DNA of 64,000 bases, taken from assembly GCA_900539605.1 (NCBI GenBank), contig UQCS01000007.1:1-64000 (forward strand). Reading direction: 5' to 3'. Position numbers and translations under genes: made by a program. Shown piece by piece: positions 26,611 to 36,000 of this stretch. The DNA is from an uncultured Azospirillum sp. (lineage in GTDB: Bacteria > Pseudomonadota > Alphaproteobacteria > RF32 > CAG-239). Each line of letters opens with the position of its first letter. Position 1 is the first letter of the stretch. Under the pieces are notes generated by a model. It did not search any database and had not been told where the DNA came from. It was given only the letters and a program-made list of their open reading frames with translations.

Positions 26611-26646
26611 AAAGCACCGTCTGTTCTCCCAGGACGGTGTTTTTTT
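26611..26646 (+). terminator. Intrinsic terminator after the three VirB2-like genes
   Basis: CACCGTC (26615-26621) and GACGGTG (26633-26639) pair around an 11-base loop and are followed by seven T. It separates the pilin cassette from virB3-virB4, so pilins can be transcribed in excess. Confidence 0.85.
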
Positions 26647-26818
26647 GTTGTGTCGGCCGCAGGAATAGTTTTTATGGATGCCTGCTGAGGCCAAAGCGGT
26701 TTCAGACTGGAAAAATGCCCTGATATGTTCGAGCGTGCCATTCTCATTTCGCCAAGCTTTTTTGTTGCATAAAAGAAACTTTTCTTGTAGAATCGAAAAA
26801 ATAAAGGAATGGATTGAA

Positions 26819-27109
26819 ATGCGTGAACCAGTATTAAAAGCGGTAGCCAGTCCTCCGAAGATTCTTTGGGGGCCGTTTCTGCCGGTGCTGCTTAATCTCG
26901 GCGTCCAGTTTCCGATTATGTTTGTGTCGATCGGCGCTTTTGAGATTAACCCGATTATTTTCGTGGCCAGCATTTTGCTGGTGCACGGTATAATTGTATT
27001 GTGGGGGACCAAAGAACCGCATATCTCCAGTATGATTCAGGCCTTTGGTCAAACTTATCGTATAACCAAAAATTTGTATAAGACAAAGGGGAATAAATTT
27101 GCACCCTGA
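26819..27109 (+). CDS. VirB3-like T4SS membrane protein
   Basis: 96 residues. The N-terminal MREPVLKAVASPPKILWGPF has the arrangement expected of VirB3/TrbD (short cytosolic lead before the first helix). Two close hydrophobic helices follow (LPVLLNLGVQFPIMFVSIGAF and IIFVASILLVHGIIVLWG), then a polar tail. Its start codon follows AAGGA and its end overlaps the VirB4 start by 11 bases. The position directly before VirB4 is the canonical virB3 place, and in some systems the two are fused. IcmT/TraK-type proteins have a similar size but do not fit this order. Confidence 0.75.
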   Translation: MREPVLKAVASPPKILWGPFLPVLLNLGVQFPIMFVSIGAFEINPIIFVASILLVHGIIVLWGTKEPHISSMIQAFGQTYRITKNLYKTKGNKFAP

Positions 27110-29531
27110 TTTTGATTTTTTCAGCACGTTCGTGCAAGGGCTGAGCACTAAAGAAGTTATTGTTGCGGTGATTGGTTTTATTTCGGCCGCAGCTTTTGCC
27201 GGTTTGTGGGTCACTAAACTGGGGCACAGCATTTTGCCACAGCCGAGTGAATCCAAAGTGGCGGATTTTCTGCCGTTTAATAAGCTGATGTCAGACGGTA
27301 TGACCATCCGTTGCTATAACGGTTCGTTTGCCCGTGTGTTTAAAATTGAGGGGTTGGATCTGGCTTTTGCCACCGAAGAGAAAAATATCTCGATGCTGGA
27401 AGCACGCAAATCCTGGATTGACAATATGTCGGATTTGCAGGTTACCTGCCGGGTTGTCACGCTGCGTGAACGTATTCCGCCTGATGAAATCGTCGGCACA
27501 TTTGACAATCCGTTGCTGGAACAGGTTGCTTATACCTGGCAAAGCACGCTTAACCGGGTTTACAGCAATTCGCATTACATCATTATTTCGATCCCCGATC
27601 GGCCCGATGCCCTGAAGGATTTGAATTATGCCTCGCAAACGCTGATGGCAACCTTGAGTGAATATGGCGTCCGGGCGATGTTTGAAAGCGAAGACAGTCT
27701 CCCCAAAGACAGCCCGTTTCATGTTTTTAGCCGCATCTGCAGTCCTGTATCCAAACCGGATCCGAAAGTGCGTTCTGCGGAAGGTGCCGCGCTTAATGAA
27801 ATTTTGACGGCCGACCATATCCACTTTACCGGTGAAAACGGCATTATTAAATTCTTTTCCGGAGACAAGGAAATGTATGCCGTTACCATGGGGCTGCGAA
27901 CTTCGGGCGATTTTATGGACGAGTCGATGATCGTGTCTTTGCTGGCCATTGACTGTGAACTGACAATGTTACACAACATTAAGCCGATATTTAAACCCAA
28001 CGCCCGCGCTTTGCTGCTGCAACAGGCCAACATGGCGCGAATGACCAGTTTTTCGGGCGATGTGATTGCTCAGTACAACGAAGCATTGTCCTCGATTGAA
28101 GACAGCGATGCCAATTATCAGGCTTTGACCGAATATGCAATGACTTTGGTATTAAAAGGGCACAGCTTAGAAGAAATAGACTTTGCCGAAGGCGAAGTTC
28201 AGCGTATTTGCCGTTTGTTCGGCGTGACCCCGGTACGCGAAGGCTGGGTTAGCCAGGCAACTTTCTTTAATCAGTTTCCCACCTATGACACCTACCCACG
28301 GACTTACCGCTATTTGTCGCGGGTAGTTGCGGTTGCGGTGTCGTTTGACAAGCCCTCCGAAGGTTTTGCCAAAAGTGACTGGGGTCCGGGTGCGATTTCT
28401 GTTTTCCGTACCACGACCGGTTCCGGTTATCGTTTCCAATTCCATGTTTCGTCGGAAGAATCTGCGGTGGCCCACTGTTGTATTATCGGTCCAACCGGAC
28501 AAGGTAAAACGACTTTGCTGACGTTTTTGGCCGGACAGGCAATGCGTCACAAGGATCTGAAAGTGTTTTTCTTTGACCGTCACCGCGGTGCGGAAATCTT
28601 TACCCGTGCGGTGAAGGGAGCGTATGTCGGTTTTGACGGCGATGAGAAAAACGTGTCGCTCAACCCGTTTGATGCCGAACCGACGGCAAACAATCGTGCC
28701 TTTTTGCGTCGTTGGATGAAATCAATCACGATGGTCGACGATGCTTTGTCGGAGCGGGAGATTGCCCGTGCGGTGACAACGGCATTTGATTATCTGCGTC
28801 CGGAAGAACGGGTGATGAGCAACCTCTATAAAAGTTGTTTTTCGCCGACCGGAAATATGCGCCGCGAGCTTTTCCGCTGGGTCAATCCTGATCAGTACGG
28901 CAAGATCTTCAATGCTTCCAACGATAGCTTGGACTTGCATTCCAAACGTTTTATTGCCTTTGACTTTACTCATATTTTCGAAGACGAAACACTGGCGCCG
29001 GCGGTAATCAGTTACATCATGCACCGTATTCAGTCGGAAACCGGCGAAACCGGGGTGCCGTCACTGATTATGATCGATGAAACCGCGCCGATGCTCAAGC
29101 ATCCGATGTTCCGTGACTACTTTATTATCGGTTTGCAGGAAGGACGTAAAAAACGCCAGGCATACCTTTGTGCTTTCCAACAACCGAACATCATCGACCG
29201 GTTGGGCGTGGGTGAAGTTATCCGCGGTCAGTGCCAGACGGTTATTTTCTTCCGTAACCCGCAGGCGATGGCCGAAGATTATGTCAACTGGAACCTCAAT
29301 CAGCGTGAAATCGACTTCGTATTCGGTCGTTCGTACCGCGATTTCCCGTATGCAATTTTGCTGTCACGTCCGGCGACCGGAGAATCTGTTATTTTGGATG
29401 TTAATTTGGGTGGCCTCGGACCTTATCTGAAACTTTATAATTCGGGACGTAAAAATGTTTTGTTGGTGGAAGATCTGATCAAGCAATACGGCGAAGACAA
29501 TTTTGTTACAAAATATTTAAATCTTGCCTGA
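27099..29531 (+). CDS. virB4: VirB4 family T4SS ATPase
   Basis: 810 residues, normal for VirB4. The N-terminal ~430 residues form the VirB4 N-domain, with a hydrophobic segment at about 19-38. The ATPase core has Walker A GPTGQGKTT at 464-472 and Walker B LIMIDE at 656-661. Typical surrounding motifs are VFFFDRHRGAEIFTRAV, SLNPFD and CAFQQPNIID. VirB4 energises pilus assembly and substrate transfer at the inner membrane. The start is TTG at 27099 preceded by AGGGG, inside the end of virB3, so the two are translationally coupled. The first residues (MHPDFDFFSTFVQG) are short compared with some homologues. Confidence 0.95.
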   Translation: MHPDFDFFSTFVQGLSTKEVIVAVIGFISAAAFAGLWVTKLGHSILPQPSESKVADFLPFNKLMSDGMTIRCYNGSFARVFKIEGLDLAFATEEKNISMLEARKSWIDNMSDLQVTCRVVTLRERIPPDEIVGTFDNPLLEQVAYTWQSTLNRVYSNSHYIIISIPDRPDALKDLNYASQTLMATLSEYGVRAMFESEDSLPKDSPFHVFSRICSPVSKPDPKVRSAEGAALNEILTADHIHFTGENGIIKFFSGDKEMYAVTMGLRTSGDFMDESMIVSLLAIDCELTMLHNIKPIFKPNARALLLQQANMARMTSFSGDVIAQYNEALSSIEDSDANYQALTEYAMTLVLKGHSLEEIDFAEGEVQRICRLFGVTPVREGWVSQATFFNQFPTYDTYPRTYRYLSRVVAVAVSFDKPSEGFAKSDWGPGAISVFRTTTGSGYRFQFHVSSEESAVAHCCIIGPTGQGKTTLLTFLAGQAMRHKDLKVFFFDRHRGAEIFTRAVKGAYVGFDGDEKNVSLNPFDAEPTANNRAFLRRWMKSITMVDDALSEREIARAVTTAFDYLRPEERVMSNLYKSCFSPTGNMRRELFRWVNPDQYGKIFNASNDSLDLHSKRFIAFDFTHIFEDETLAPAVISYIMHRIQSETGETGVPSLIMIDETAPMLKHPMFRDYFIIGLQEGRKKRQAYLCAFQQPNIIDRLGVGEVIRGQCQTVIFFRNPQAMAEDYVNWNLNQREIDFVFGRSYRDFPYAILLSRPATGESVILDVNLGGLGPYLKLYNSGRKNVLLVEDLIKQYGEDNFVTKYLNLA

Positions 29532-29606
29532 CGGACATAAAATAGATTTATAAAATAGTTTTTTTTTGCTATTATTAATATGACATAGACCAAGACGGAG
29601 GGTGGT

Positions 29607-31154
29607 ATGGTAAATATTAAGCGCATTGGTACGGGCATTTTGGGTGCAGGCGCCGGTTTGTTGGTTGTTATGGAAGCACAAGCCGGATTGCCGACTTTTG
29701 ATGCCGCCAATATTGCAGGAACGATCAGTATTGTCAAAAACGGTTCTGAAAATATTAAAGGAATCGGTGACATTACCAATAAAGTCGGTGAGCTGAATAC
29801 GATTGTCGGCGATGCTGCCGCATCCGTTTCCAAGTTTCAGGCCGATTACGGCGATGAAATAAACAAAGGTATTGAACTGGCACAAAAGGCAATGGCACGT
29901 AAAGCCGAAGCCGAAGCAGCCAAGGCCGCTCATGACGCCGAAGTTCAGGCACAAAAAGAAGCTTATCAGGCAGCGATGGACACGGTTGCCGAGCAGAATG
30001 CTGCCGATATGGAAGATGAAGAAGAGTTCGAAGAAGAATTTGTTGAAGAAGAGGCGGAAGTTGCCGAAGAATTGCCGATCGGTGATATGACGGCGGTTAT
30101 GCCGGAAGAAGAAAGCGAAGAGGAAGAAGTGACGTCTTCGGTCATGAGTTCCGGCGGTCGTGTTTATGATGATGAAGACGTTGGTGGCGAAAACCTTGAC
30201 GGTGTTTCTGGAGACCGCGAAGAACTTGACGGCGTCTCAGCTCCCGAAAATAACTCAACCGAAAATAGTTTTGAAGTTACAGAAGTCGTTGCAGACGGTA
30301 ACATGCCGGTCAAGCCGGAAGTGGTTGTGATTCCCGAACAGGAACTGCCCGTTGCCGATGTTGCGGCGGAGACACTTCCGTCCGGTCGTCGTCCGTTTTT
30401 GCGTCCGTCCGTTACCGGTTCAGAGGCAGTTCCGGTCCGTGTTGCGCCGGCCGTGGTGACTAAAGGCAATGCTGCTACGGTTCCGGCTAAACTCGAAACG
30501 GCTGTCCCGGCGGCAAAGAAAATCGAAGCCACGCCTGCTGCGGTCGCGCCGGCAGTCAGACGGCAATTCCGGGTCTCGCCGCGATTGAATGGCGCCGCGG
30601 AGAAAATTTCCGTCAACACCTATCGGCATCATGAAGTTTTGGCTTTTGCCAGTGCCTCCGGCAGTGAAGGTATCGGCAACAGCTATATTGGCAATGTCTA
30701 TGTCGTGCCGATGGCCCAACGTTGTTCAATCAGTGCCGAAACTTTTATCAAAAACGAAAAGAAACGTCAGGAATGTATTGAAACCATTATCCGTGAAAAT
30801 AATGCCGACAACAGTTTTGATGCGGCGCTCAGCATGAAAGAATGCCGTCAGATGGTTTATACGGCGGTCGTTTCCCTTTTGGCCGAAGCAACCAACGCCA
30901 AATACGAGGCAGCCAATTACAGCGATACCTTGGATGAGCAGGACAAACTGGCTGCAGATTCGACCGATGTTCGCGGCGATTTGACTGTACTGGCGATGAG
31001 CAACTATCAAACTCAGCTTTTGTTGAACCGTATTTCGATGAACTTCTCTTCGCAGATTATTTTGGAAACGGTTGACCAGTTGTGTGCAGCGCGCAAAGAT
31101 GTTTTGGGTGATTCTGATATGGATAAGGCTTCTGAAACCAGTGGAGAAAAATGA
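29607..31154 (+). CDS. VirB5-like secreted protein with acidic insert
   Basis: 515 residues. An N-terminal signal/anchor (GILGAGAGLLVVMEAQA) leads into LPTFDAANIAGTISIVKNG, which strongly resembles the start of mature VirB5/TrbJ-type proteins (P..DAAN). A helical coiled-coil stretch follows, then ~250 residues of acidic and then alanine/proline-rich low-complexity sequence (EEEFEEEFVEEEAEVAEELP and similar). A compact C-terminal domain (about residues 360-515) has cysteines (QRCSISAE, QECIETI, KECRQMV, DQLCAARK). VirB5 proteins sit at the tip or base of the T4SS pilus. GGAGGG precedes the ATG. Assignment rests on the N-terminal motif and position after virB4. Confidence 0.65.
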   Translation: MVNIKRIGTGILGAGAGLLVVMEAQAGLPTFDAANIAGTISIVKNGSENIKGIGDITNKVGELNTIVGDAAASVSKFQADYGDEINKGIELAQKAMARKAEAEAAKAAHDAEVQAQKEAYQAAMDTVAEQNAADMEDEEEFEEEFVEEEAEVAEELPIGDMTAVMPEEESEEEEVTSSVMSSGGRVYDDEDVGGENLDGVSGDREELDGVSAPENNSTENSFEVTEVVADGNMPVKPEVVVIPEQELPVADVAAETLPSGRRPFLRPSVTGSEAVPVRVAPAVVTKGNAATVPAKLETAVPAAKKIEATPAAVAPAVRRQFRVSPRLNGAAEKISVNTYRHHEVLAFASASGSEGIGNSYIGNVYVVPMAQRCSISAETFIKNEKKRQECIETIIRENNADNSFDAALSMKECRQMVYTAVVSLLAEATNAKYEAANYSDTLDEQDKLAADSTDVRGDLTVLAMSNYQTQLLLNRISMNFSSQIILETVDQLCAARKDVLGDSDMDKASETSGEK

Positions 31155-31831
31155 TGAAAAAAGCATTTTTTGTTTGGGTATTGCTTCTGGCACTTTTGAA
31201 TGCCGGTTATGCCCGCGCCGACTTTGAGGCGGTGGAAACCGTGCTTGGCAAGTTGGAGGATGTACAGAAGGAAGCCCAAAACGTCCAGGAAGAGCTTAAA
31301 AAAGTGCAGGCCGGCATCAATGCGGCACGCCAGGGCGATTTCGGACCGCTGAAAGAAGTCAAGAGCAATATTCTGAACGATAAAAAAATTAATGTCAAAA
31401 TGATCGGCCCGATTGCCGAAAAAGTTGGTGATGTTAAGGAACTCGAAGGTGCGGTGGAAGAAAATATGATTCCGAACTACACTGATAAAGATCAGGATGC
31501 CACTTTTTTTGTTAACAAGGATACGACCGATGCAATCCGCCGCGAAAGCCTGAGCCGGATGTATGCGTATGCTTTGGTGCTTCGTGTTAATATGGAAGAA
31601 GCACGTACCAAAGGGCAGGCCGCGGATAAACCTGTTACGGCAGAAGACAGTCGCGAGATTTTGCAGTCGGCAGCAACCAAAGAAGCGATGGAAAACGCCC
31701 GTCGTTACGCGCATATTTGGGACATGCAGTCGGCGATTTATGAGTTGCAGCTGATTGAAAAGGCTCTGCTGTTCAGCAATAAAGACAAAGGCGAGAGCGG
31801 TAACTCCGCAGCGGAAGGAGACGAAAAATGA
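31154..31831 (+). CDS. Secreted coiled-coil protein of the T4SS operon
   Basis: 225 residues. A Sec signal (KKAFFVWVLLLALLNAGYARA) precedes a heptad-rich helix (VETVLGKLEDVQKEAQNVQ) and then a helical domain. Not recognised outside the pattern. The arrangement (signal, long helix, helical domain) matches VirB5-like/TrbJ proteins, and it stands right after the VirB5-like gene. Two ATGs in tandem lie at the start (31151 and 31154); the second is favoured by the 7-base distance from GGAG. The start overlaps the stop of the upstream gene and the end overlaps the next start by 4 bases. Confidence 0.65.
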   Translation: MKKAFFVWVLLLALLNAGYARADFEAVETVLGKLEDVQKEAQNVQEELKKVQAGINAARQGDFGPLKEVKSNILNDKKINVKMIGPIAEKVGDVKELEGAVEENMIPNYTDKDQDATFFVNKDTTDAIRRESLSRMYAYALVLRVNMEEARTKGQAADKPVTAEDSREILQSAATKEAMENARRYAHIWDMQSAIYELQLIEKALLFSNKDKGESGNSAAEGDEK

Positions 31832-33078
31832 AAAAAAATCTTCTTGATCTTTTTGTTTTAGGCACGGTGCTTTTGGGGGCACCGGCCCACGCTTTCATTC
31901 CGTTGCCGCCGTTTAAAACGGACGTCGGTGTCATCGGCAACGAAGTCATTTCCTATGGTAACACCACTTCTCAAACGGCCGGTAAAGGGTTGCAGCAGTC
32001 TGCAATTGTGCAGACGGCCATCACCTACGGCAAAGGAGCGAAAGAATTTTATGATTTCGGAATGAAAATGATGAAAGAGTTTCAGGGGATAGAACTGAAC
32101 AATCTTGGCGAAATCATGAATAAATTGAGCGATATGGAAGCCGAACAAAGCAAGACCAAAGAAGAGGCAGCAGTTGAAATTGCTGCCAAAACCCGGGAAG
32201 CAAATGCAAAAATCGCGGCGCTGGATGAAAATACGCGGGAACTGAATAAGAAAATTGTCGAAGATCCCGCCAATACCGAAAAGTATCAGAAACAAATTCG
32301 TAAGAACGAACAGGAAAAGGTCAAAATATCCAAAAAACTGGTTAAAGAGACCCGTCAAATCAATCGTAAAACCGAAACTAAAATCGGCAAGTTAAACGAT
32401 CAAATCGGCAATATGAAAAATCAGGCGGCTGATCTGATTGCTTCGGTAAAAATGATTCCCGCCAGTTACGATTCGGCGGAAGACCTGCAAAAAACTGCTA
32501 AATCTCTGATGCCGGAAAAAGGTACCGAAGTTGATACCCATGTTTCTGCAACTTATGCTGCAATCTATCGCGCGGCCTATTACAAAGCGATGCAGCAGGC
32601 GATGGTTCGTTCAATGACCATCAAGTCAAGAATTGAAAAGGATGATACGGAGGCAGGCAAGAAAAAAGTATCAACAGTACAGTTTGAAAGCTTGGGCGGG
32701 GCTCTGGGGACCGTGGTGACGATGAAAACCGATAATATTCAGGCGCTGCTTAACTTTACCGAAATATTGCTGCAAAAAATGCAGTTGGACGTGGCCCGTG
32801 ATCTGGCAACCGAAAACTTTGCAACCGTCGATCCGGTGCAGGCTGCCGGGGACTTTAACCTGGACAACTATAAGTTTACGCCGCCGAGCACCGAAGAACT
32901 GGAAGCAGCCGACGGCAAAAAACCGGAAAAGCTGGGTGAACTTGAAAAAGAGATTACTCCGAGCAGCGGAAAAATCTTAACCGACGGGTTGGCTGATATG
33001 CAGGCCACTGCAGGGACAGGGGACAATCCGGCCAACACAACGACAGAAGCAGGGAGTGGAAAAGATGAGAAAAAATAA
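31828..33078 (+). CDS. Secreted coiled-coil protein, possible VirB5 family
   Basis: 416 residues. The signal peptide (LFVLGTVLLGAPAHA) is followed by FIPLPPFKTDVGVIGNEVI. A very long coiled coil then covers about residues 90-210 (for example ELNNLGEIMNKLSDMEAEQ; lysine/glutamate heptads), then a helical region containing a tyrosine/methionine-rich motif (AAYYKAMQQAMVRSMTIKS). The TrbJ/VirB5-like helical plan is plausible but not proven. It sits between two other secreted helical proteins and overlaps both neighbours by a few bases. The C-terminal ~40 residues are polar and disordered. Confidence 0.6.
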   Translation: MKKNLLDLFVLGTVLLGAPAHAFIPLPPFKTDVGVIGNEVISYGNTTSQTAGKGLQQSAIVQTAITYGKGAKEFYDFGMKMMKEFQGIELNNLGEIMNKLSDMEAEQSKTKEEAAVEIAAKTREANAKIAALDENTRELNKKIVEDPANTEKYQKQIRKNEQEKVKISKKLVKETRQINRKTETKIGKLNDQIGNMKNQAADLIASVKMIPASYDSAEDLQKTAKSLMPEKGTEVDTHVSATYAAIYRAAYYKAMQQAMVRSMTIKSRIEKDDTEAGKKKVSTVQFESLGGALGTVVTMKTDNIQALLNFTEILLQKMQLDVARDLATENFATVDPVQAAGDFNLDNYKFTPPSTEELEAADGKKPEKLGELEKEITPSSGKILTDGLADMQATAGTGDNPANTTTEAGSGKDEKK

Positions 33079-36000
33079 AAGGTTTTATTTCGGAGTCCTG
33101 CTGGTTTCGGGAATGCTCGGCTTCGGTTCTCCTGCCAACGCTCAGCTGGTGGCCGGGGTCTCGTTCGACTTCCTCGGTGATGCGGCGGCAGCGGTCACAC
33201 CTGTTTTTGAACAAATTCAGACCGCGGCGGATGAAGCGGTAAAATATGCCAAAGAGAAGGTAACTTCTCTCAAAGCGGGTCTTGCTTCTTATTTTTCCAA
33301 ACGTAAAAATGCCGCCGAAAAAGTTCCCGGCACCAAAAGGTTTGCCAAAAACAGTTCGGTAGACATTGCAAATGCGGATGCCGTTCAGGCGGCGGTTAAC
33401 GAGTTGTTCCTGCAATATCCGTCCGATGATCCGCGGGTTAACAAATTTTATGAAAAAGAAGCACTTGAGTTTTATTATGATACCATGATCGAAATTCAGA
33501 CCGCTTCCAAAAAGCTGGAAGCACAGTTGGACAGCCTGCGTACCGAAATCGACACCTTTGCCAAAGATGCCGTGGCACCGTCCGGCGGCAATGCCGGTTC
33601 CATGCCGTCCGAAGATGAAAGCGGCAACTATTATAATCTGTATCTCGCTCATAAAAAATTCAACGACGTCCTGAAGGTAACCGAAGAAGTCATGGCGTTG
33701 TATTCGCAATATTATGTTGCCCGTGCCATCTACCGCAAAACCATTCTTCCGGCGCCGTATCAGAAAGAAAAAGATCAAAAGCCGGGTGACGGCAAAAAGT
33801 CGGCCGCTTCAAGCTATTTTCACAGCCGGTTTGCCTTTGCACAATTTGTAAGCGGCAGTACCGCCGCGGCGGAAGCAGAAGAGGCGGAAGACGAGGAAAA
33901 CGAAGCGCCGGGAGGCGAATATACTAAAATTGACTTTACGGTACCCGATGCTCCCGAAGCCAAATCGTTAATGGCGGGCAGTGAAAAGGAGCTGGCGGAT
34001 CTGGGTGTTATTTCGAAAGCGCAGCGTTATTTGAACAGCGCTCTCAACGCCCACAATACCATGCGCCTGCTGCCTTCTTATCGAACGGTATTTGAACAGT
34101 TTGAATTGTTTAAGAAAATGCATGCCAAAGCCGCTCAGGCGGTGGCGACTTCCGATCAGTGCGTGATTCAGTATCTGGGACGCCGTTATAAAGAACCGGA
34201 AAAAGTCTGGTACGGGACTTCGAGCGCACCGGCCGATCCGGTCAATTATGATGATCGTAAAGGAATATCCGGTTGGGCCGTGGCTGCTTTCCAGGTAGCA
34301 AACGCCGATAAAACGGCAGGGTTAGACACAGATTCTTTTGCAACGATTGACTATGGAAATCAGGCAGACAGCAGCAACCTCAGCAGCTTGAACAAAGTTA
34401 CCGATCAGATTTCGGCGGCCGATGATACAAACGCTCTGGCATCACCGAGCCAAAACGAGGCTTTTTCCGATGCGGCGCGGGAAGTTGAACTGATTACCTG
34501 GCAAATCGGCGCTCAGGCGGCAATGGTGCTGGCAGAGGATCAGTATTCGGCCAAGCCGGTTTACGGAAAGGCGTACAATCCCTATCCTTTGTGGCAGGAT
34601 CAGAAAAGCTATTATAATCAGTATATCGACGGCAAATACGAAAATATGAAAGAATATATTCGTAATCTGGATCTGAACGCAGTTGCCGTTCAAATTGCCG
34701 AAATTATCAATGACGGCCGCGAGGACGGAACCGCGAAAAGTTCGGCTCAAAAAGGATTGAACCGCCTGTCAGCTTACATTGCCAAAAACGGCGACGGCAA
34801 CAATGCCGGCAACGGTTTGATCGAAGCCAAAAAAGCGGCATTGGCCAAACTCGAACAGTCAAAAGAAACGGCGTTGAAACCTCATCTGGTTTCAAAAAAC
34901 AAGCTGTTGGCACAGTTAGATCAGATGACTGCCAAAATAAGCGCTCTCAGCGATAAAATCAGTCAGGTTGATGCCGAAATCGCGGCTGGAAATGCCAAGG
35001 CCGAAAGCGCGCATAACAATATTAAACGGATGAACGAACGGGGTGCAACCGACAATTCTGTTTTATACGAAACCGCAGTCAGCGATTTTGCCGGCGGCAG
35101 CAGCCAAATGACCGACAACATGGCTGAAGCAACCCGTTTGCGGACCGAAGTCAAAAAATACGAAAAACAGCGAGATGCTCTCAACCAAAAGCTTGCGGCG
35201 CTGGAAGAAAAAATCGCGCTGATTGAAGAAGATTATATTGTTCGTGCCGCCGCGCTCGATGCGGAATATAACGGCAAGCTGGCAAGCGCCGCTTCCTCAA
35301 CGGCCAAAACTCCGAATTTGGCGGCATTGGTTGACCAGCTCGGTGTCAGCGGTCTCGGACTGGGAGGAATTGTATCCAGTGCCGACGGTTTGGTTTCCGA
35401 CGCCAAAAGCTATGCAGTTAAGTTAATTGATCAGGCACGTCAGGATATGTATAATCTGGGAGACGGTTTATACGAAACTCGAAACAACGGCGCCGTGGTC
35501 AGACGTCATCAGGAACTGATAGACGAATTGAAGACGATGCCGAAAAAACAATTTGTCCGGGCGGCAATTTCAGCTGCCGGTGACAGCGGCGCATCGGCGA
35601 TCGCTTCTTTATTGTCGGGTGCGCTTTCATCGGCTGTGACCGGCAATATTTGCAGTAACGTCGCTTGTGATGCCCCGGATGAAGCGTATTTTGTCGGTCT
35701 CGGTGCCAAAACGCGCGACTTTACCGCGCCCAAGGCACCGTCGTTCAAGCATTATCCGTCACCGCGCGACATTGTTCATTTTGATCTGACCGACTATAAA
35801 AACCTCAAGAAGACCAATGACGGCGTCGTAACCAAAGCGTCTTTTCTCGGCTACGGCGGCGAAATTCCCGCGATTTGGCAGAAAATGCTGGCAGATGATG
35901 CTTATGTTGAAAAAGGTTTGAATTTGAGTTCGTTGCTGGAACAAGGCGGCGAGAGCAAGTATTTTATGCGCGGAACTTTGTATCCGTGCCGGATCGGCAG

